62,455 nt of DNA from Actinomyces dentalis DSM 19115 (GTDB lineage Bacteria > Actinomycetota > Actinomycetes > Actinomycetales > Actinomycetaceae), in the NCBI RefSeq assembly GCF_000429225.1, contig NZ_AUBL01000024.1:1-62455 (forward strand). Reading direction: 5' to 3'. The translations under genes were made by a program, and so were the position numbers. The notes below the pieces were generated by a model. It did no database searches. It was given only the letters and a program-made list of their open reading frames with translations, and was not told the origin of the DNA. The first letter of the stretch is position 1; each line of letters begins with the position of its first letter. Positions 58,533 to 62,455 of the stretch are shown one piece after another.

Positions 58533-59219
58533 TCAGGGCGCGCCGGGCGGCAGCAGGGCGTCGATGATCCGCTGGGCCCGGGGCCTGCCGACGGCGCAGC
58601 CGCCCCGGCAGTGCTGGAGCGCCAGGAACAGGGACTGGCGCGTCGCGCCGCGGGCCCGGGCCGTCAGGATCGCCTGGACGGCCCGGGCGGGCGGGGCCGT
58701 GCGGGCCAGGTCGACGGCGGTGCGCTCCAGGCTCGTGCAGCGCATCCCGGCGATGGTCACCACGTCCCAGCGCGGCAGGCGCCCGCGGCGCACCGCGACA
58801 ACCGGGCGGGCCCCGACGCGGCCCGGCAGGTTGACGGTCAGGTGCTGCGGCGCCGGGCCGCCGGCGTGCACCCACAGGGCGCCGTCGTCGGTGAGCACGG
58901 CGTAGGGCGGCACGTACTCCAGCAGCGCGGCCGCGCGTCCGCAGGGCGTGGCGACCAGGTCGAGGGGCACGCGCCCGCCCATGACCGTGACGAAGATCCT
59001 CTCGTCGAGCTCGACCACCCGCAGCAGCGAGGCCTCCTCGTCGCCGAGGCGGCCCAGGATCGGCTGCGTGGGGCGGGGGCGCAGCGCGGTGAGGACGGTC
59101 CGCGCGCTCACCGGCGGCGGAGTGCGGCGGCGCCGGGCGCTGCGGCCGGGTCGGGCGAGGGCGGTTGGGGGCGAGGGCGCGGCGGGCATGCGGCCATGGT
59201 CCCCGCCGTCGGACCCCAT
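58533..59219 (-). CDS. AbiEi-like (type IV antitoxin-related) orphan protein
   Basis: 228 residues from ATG 59219; ATG 59189 is an alternative and neither has a clear ribosome site. The segment CTSLERTAVDLARTAPPARAVQAI matches (in its core TSLERTAVDLART) the C-terminal part of AbiEi-like/winged-helix proteins common in actinobacteria, where a nuclease-like (DUF559) domain often follows. Here the chain ends shortly after (RAQRIIDALLPPGAP), with a CRGGCAVGRPRA stretch. There is no toxin (AbiEii-type nucleotidyltransferase) next to it. It is convergent with rel. Function is not assigned. Confidence 0.55.
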   Translation of the reverse strand: MGSDGGDHGRMPAAPSPPTALARPGRSARRRRTPPPVSARTVLTALRPRPTQPILGRLGDEEASLLRVVELDERIFVTVMGGRVPLDLVATPCGRAAALLEYVPPYAVLTDDGALWVHAGGPAPQHLTVNLPGRVGARPVVAVRRGRLPRWDVVTIAGMRCTSLERTAVDLARTAPPARAVQAILTARARGATRQSLFLALQHCRGGCAVGRPRAQRIIDALLPPGAP

Positions 59220-59421
59220 GACCAGGCCGGACCCCGAACCTGTGGACAACTCGGGCGCGCTCCTCCCGGTCCGGGCCCGCGGCGCGCGGGGCCGCCCGCC
59301 CATCGCGGCGCGCGGCCGCCCTCCGGGCCCGGGGCGGATGCGCGCCGCGCGGGCGAACGAAGACGCGCGCCGGCCCCGCCGCCGGGTCGGGGCGGCGGGG
59401 CCGGCGCGCCGGATCGCGTCC

Positions 59422-61242
59422 TCAGACGCGGGCCGAGCGGCGCACCTGCTCCAGCCAGGCGCGCCGGGCGGTCAGCGCGGCCTCGGCCTCGGCGATCTTC
59501 TTGGCGTCGCCGGCGGCGCGGGCCGCGGCCAGGTCGGATTCGAGCTCCGCGATGGAGTCCTCGAGCTGACCGGCCAGTCCCTCCGCCCGGGCCTTCGTCT
59601 CCGGGTCGGTGCGGCGCCACTCGGCGTTCTCCGCCTCGCGGATGGCGTCCTCGATGGCGCGCATGCGGCCCTCGAGACGGCGCACGGCGTTGCGAGGCAC
59701 GCGGCCGGCCTCCTCCCAGGCGTCCTGGATCGGGCGCAGCGCCCTCTTGGCGGCCTTGACGTTCTTGACGGGCAGCAGGGCCTCCGCCTTGGCGAGGAGG
59801 GCCTCCTTGACCTTGAGGTTCTCGGCGAACTCGGCGTCGACGGCCTCGTCCTTGGCGCGGCGGGCGTCGAAGAAGACCTGCTGGGCGGCGCGGAACCGGG
59901 CCCACAGGGCGTCGTCCTCCTTGCGGGAGGCGCGGCCCGCCTTCTTCCACTCCTCCATGAGGGCGCGGTACTTGGCGGAGGTGCCGGCCCAGTCGGTCGA
60001 CGAGGACATCTCCTGGGCGCGCTTGATGAGGGCCTCCTTGGCGGCCTTGACCTGCGCCTGCTTGGCGTCGAGCTCGCTGAAGAACTGTCGGCGGTGGCGG
60101 TCGAAGGTCGTGCGCGCGTGGCTGAAGCGCTTCCACAGGCCGTCCTCGGTGGGGCGGTCCAGGCGCGGGCCGCGCCGCTGGGCCCCCTTCCACTGCTCCA
60201 GCAGCTCGCGCAGCTCGGCGCCCGAGGACTTCCACTGGGTGCGGTCCGGGTCCTGGGCGGCGATCGCCTCGGCGCGCTCGACGATCGCGGTGCGGTCCTT
60301 CAGGGCCTGCTCCTTGGCCGCGGCGCGCTCGGCGTTGATGGCCGCCCGGCGCTCGGCGGCCACGGTGCGCAGAGCCTCGAAGCGGGCCCGCAGACCGTCC
60401 AGGTCGCCGACGGCGGCCGGGGCGGCGAGGGACTCCCCGAGCGACTTCACGGTGGAGTCGATCTCGCGGATGGACAGCTGGGGCAGGCGCATGGCGAACA
60501 GGTCCACGGTCGCCTTGAGGTCCAGGAAGCGGCGCACGTAGAAGGCCATGGCCTCGGCGATGGGGACGTCGGGGAACTGCCCGACCTCCCGCTCGGTGCC
60601 GCCGTCCTGGACGTAGACGCGGCCCTCTCCGTCGACGCGGCCCCACTTGGCGGCGTCCATGGCCTCCTCGGGGTCGATCGTCGACTCGGCGGGCGCGGGG
60701 GCCTTGGCCGGGGCGGGGGCAGTCCTGGGCTGCTCGGCCGCCTGGGGCGCCTCCGGCTGCCCGGTCGTCTGGGCGGGTTCGGGCTGCTCGGCGGACTGGG
60801 ATGCTTCCGACTGCTCGGCGGACTGGGACGCCCCCGGCTGCTCGACCGTCTCGGACTCGGCCGGGGCGGCGGCCCCGGTGTCGGCGGCCCCGGCGGGCTC
60901 GGCGCTCGCGGCCTTGGCGGCGGGGGATTCCTCCGCGGGCCCGGACCCCGCCTCATTGGCGGATTCGGGGTGCTCGGCCGCCTGGGGCGCCTCCGGCTGC
61001 CCGGTCGTCTCGGGCTCGGCCTGTGCGGCGACCCCGGTGACAACGGATCTGACGGTATCGGCGGGTCCGGCGGCGGCCTCGGTCGCGTCCGCCTGTGCGG
61101 CGACCTCGTCGTCGGCCTTGACGAGCCGCTCGGCCGTCTCAGCGGGGGCCTCGGCGGGGGTCTGGGGGATGGCGGAGGCGGACTCCGTCTCGGACGTGGC
61201 AGTGGGCTCCGGCCCGGCGCTGGGCTGCGTCTGCTCGGTCAC
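59422..61242 (-). CDS. DUF349 repeat protein
   Basis: 606 residues from GTG 61242, chosen because AAGGAG lies six bases upstream; an in-frame ATG at 61257 would overlap that site. The N-terminal 190 residues are low complexity with Gln/Glu/Pro/Ala repeats (AEQSEASQSAEQPEPAQ). Then tandem DUF349 helical repeats: LWKRFSHARTTFDRHRRQFF, ALWARFRAAQQVFFDARRAK and neighbours, ending in a Glu/Ala-rich coiled coil. DUF349 proteins near rel are common in actinobacteria; the function is unknown. The repeats suggest a nucleic-acid or ribosome-associated rod, which is inference. Confidence 0.88.
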   Translation of the reverse strand: MTEQTQPSAGPEPTATSETESASAIPQTPAEAPAETAERLVKADDEVAAQADATEAAAGPADTVRSVVTGVAAQAEPETTGQPEAPQAAEHPESANEAGSGPAEESPAAKAASAEPAGAADTGAAAPAESETVEQPGASQSAEQSEASQSAEQPEPAQTTGQPEAPQAAEQPRTAPAPAKAPAPAESTIDPEEAMDAAKWGRVDGEGRVYVQDGGTEREVGQFPDVPIAEAMAFYVRRFLDLKATVDLFAMRLPQLSIREIDSTVKSLGESLAAPAAVGDLDGLRARFEALRTVAAERRAAINAERAAAKEQALKDRTAIVERAEAIAAQDPDRTQWKSSGAELRELLEQWKGAQRRGPRLDRPTEDGLWKRFSHARTTFDRHRRQFFSELDAKQAQVKAAKEALIKRAQEMSSSTDWAGTSAKYRALMEEWKKAGRASRKEDDALWARFRAAQQVFFDARRAKDEAVDAEFAENLKVKEALLAKAEALLPVKNVKAAKRALRPIQDAWEEAGRVPRNAVRRLEGRMRAIEDAIREAENAEWRRTDPETKARAEGLAGQLEDSIAELESDLAAARAAGDAKKIAEAEAALTARRAWLEQVRRSARV

Positions 61243-61257
61243 GGTGTGCTCCTTCAT

Positions 61258-61490
61258 GGTTGACGGGGTGGGAGCGGGGGAACGCTCCGCTTCCGTTCGC
61301 GCCCGGCCGGGGCCGGGTGACTCGGGGTGCCGCCGCGGAAGAACGGCGGCACGCCGAGCCTACTCGGCGCGGGCCCGGGCGAAGAACCCGTTCCTTGCGC
61401 TGAGCGCGAGAGCGTCCCCGTCCCGGAGTGATCGCACACACAATCGGATGCGCATTCGCGGGCGTGGGTCGGCGCCCGCGGCGTCGGTCC
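61258..61490. other. Upstream region of the DUF349 gene
   Basis: No gene seen. It holds a hairpin at 61321-61358 (CTCGG...TGCCGCCG with CGGCGGCA...CCGAG) and, on the minus strand, a TAGGCT -10 candidate at 61357-61362 for the DUF349 gene. Confidence 0.4.
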
Positions 61491-62095
61491 GTCCCCGGGC
61501 ACTGGGAGGGAGCCTCACCGTCGTCCTGGCCCTGACCGGCTGCGACGCGGTCTGTCCCCGGAGTACTGGGAGGCAGACCTCCTGGCGGCGTGGCAGAGCC
61601 CGTGGTGGGACGCCCGTCCCCGGGTACTGGGAGGCAGACCCGATCATCGCAGGGTGACCCCCGGCAGCGCCCTGATCACCCTGGCGGGGGCGTCGCAGCC
61701 GGTTCGTACCGGTCACCCGTCCGGCGGCGGGCCGCCGCACCCGCACCGTCACCGATGCCCCCGGGAGCATGGTCGACTCCCCGCCCCGGGCCGTGTACTC
61801 CACCATCACCCGGGGCCGGGGCGCGCAGACGGCCGGTCACGCCGCCTTCACCCTCGCCACCGACATCAAGGTCCACTTCGCCGATCCTCACAGCCCCCGG
61901 CGGCGTCCCACCAACGAGAACACAGGCGGCCCGGTCCGCGAATACTTCCCCAAGGGCACCGACTTCAACAGCGTCACCGACGCCCAGGTCCAGGCCGCCC
62001 GGGGCCGGCTCAACCGTCGCCCACGAGAAGTCTTGAACGGACAGACCCCCACCGAGATACTGGACACCATCATCAACGGTGCAACCACACCCTGA
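61491..62095 (+). pseudogene. Decayed IS30-family transposase
   Basis: The C-terminal part in frame to 62095 is clearly IS30-like: GHAAFTLATDIKVHFADPHS, then TNENTGGPVREYFPKGTDF and LNRRPREVLNGQTPTEIL. Upstream, PVPGYWEADPIIAG (61613-61653) is the first part of the DDE domain, followed by a stop. The second catalytic aspartate is lost (TRGRGAQ in place of TWDRG). Two more decayed copies of the VPGxWE motif precede it (61491-61510, 61554-61579), about 62 bases apart, one shifted by a base. The gene has no N-terminus and cannot be active. Confidence 0.8.
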
Positions 62096-62097
62096 CA

Positions 62098-62125
62098 CCG
62101 CCAAGTGACGTGCTCGCGGGTTAAC
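62098..62125. repeat. Solo copy of the hairpin-element unit (element C)
   Basis: AAGTGACGTGCTCGCGGGTT is one inverted unit of element A (12181-12214), found three bases after the IS30 remnant, without a partner arm in the window. Confidence 0.65.
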
Positions 62126-62309
62126 CTCGATCTTTCATCGTCTGGTTGGGTGGGGTTGGGCGGCGTCGTTGCCGGTGCTGCGGGGTTGATTGTGGCATGG
62201 GGGTGCGGTGGTTCGCCGCGCGTGGTGGGGCGCGGTGGTCGGTGGTGCTCGGGGGCGGGGCGGCCGGCCTCCGGGGGTCAGGGGGCGTTCTCAGGGGCGG
62301 GGGCCGGGG

Positions 62310-62455
62310 TCAGGGTGCGGGCAGGGTCTGGAGGCGTTCGATGCCTTGGAGGAGGAGATGGGTCCAGGGGTGGTCGGCCCTGTAGCGGATGAGGGTGCGG
62401 CGGGCGTGGCGGGCGATGGTGGCGGGGATGTGCATCAGTCGCAGGCGGATCGTCC
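62310..62455 (-). mobile_element. C-terminal end of an IS1380-like transposase (5' part outside window)
   Basis: The minus-strand frame enters from the right edge and stops at 62310. It reads IRLRLMHIPATIARHARRTL, then RADHPWTHLLLQGIERLQ and TLPAP. This matches the closing segment of IS1380-family transposases (RLRL...PARxARxARR, then a W-rich stretch). About 47 residues are visible, so intactness cannot be judged. The 214 bases between this and the IS30 remnant are GC-rich and G-biased, with no gene. Confidence 0.6.

Overview
This 62-kb window is very GC-rich (well above 70%), with GTG starts, 4-base ATGA/GTGA overlaps and TANNNT -10 boxes. It carries phosphatidylinositol-mannoside genes, the DUF3000/DUF4191 families, pyruvate formate-lyase and a GlnR-like operator. 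This points to a facultatively anaerobic actinobacterium, most likely Actinomycetaceae (an Actinomyces-like organism). The family assignment is inference from gene content.

Layout. (1) 1-4123, minus strand: a conflict-system operon made of a Trypco1 protein and a giant trypsin-CHAT-STAND NTPase-TPR protein that runs off the left edge. It sits immediately behind (2) 4133-8414, a polar amino-acid ABC transporter and glutamine synthetase, with a GlnR-like box in front of glnA. (3) 8658-20973: the lipoate / 2-oxoacid dehydrogenase block (DUF4191, lipA, lipB, sucB, lpdA, pepA), split by an accessory stretch (11.3-16.1 kb) with a kinase-like membrane protein, an autoregulated-looking HTH / double-Clp_N operon and inverted repeats. 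(4) 21-26 kb: a membrane protein, a ClC channel and an S9 peptidase. (5) 26-31.9 kb: dxs, then a pyruvate formate-lyase whose glycyl-radical domain is a separate 81-residue gene, then its activase. (6) 31.9-37 kb: RNase D, DUF3000 and glgX with a long low-complexity tail. (7) 37.2-39.9 kb: tRNA-Gly, tRNA-Val, an ATP-grasp ligase and a FemX-like transferase, possibly for the peptidoglycan cross-bridge. (8) 39.9-58.5 kb: conserved actinobacterial synteny thrS-HIT-pgsA-patA-pimA-(LemA-like)-(PrsW)-Nudix-yebC-ruvCAB-yajC-secDF-apt-rel. (9) 58.5-62.5 kb: an AbiEi-like orphan, a DUF349 protein, a decayed IS30 transposase and the end of an IS1380-like transposase.

Main signals beyond housekeeping: the two-protease STAND system; the split PFL; DosR-like palindromes ahead of both pflB and lpdA; a family of 75-bp hairpin elements with fixed 32-11-32 geometry; a recurrent leaderless-promoter layout (TANNNT, six bases, start codon); and low-complexity Ala/Pro/Asp/Glu insertions in many housekeeping proteins.
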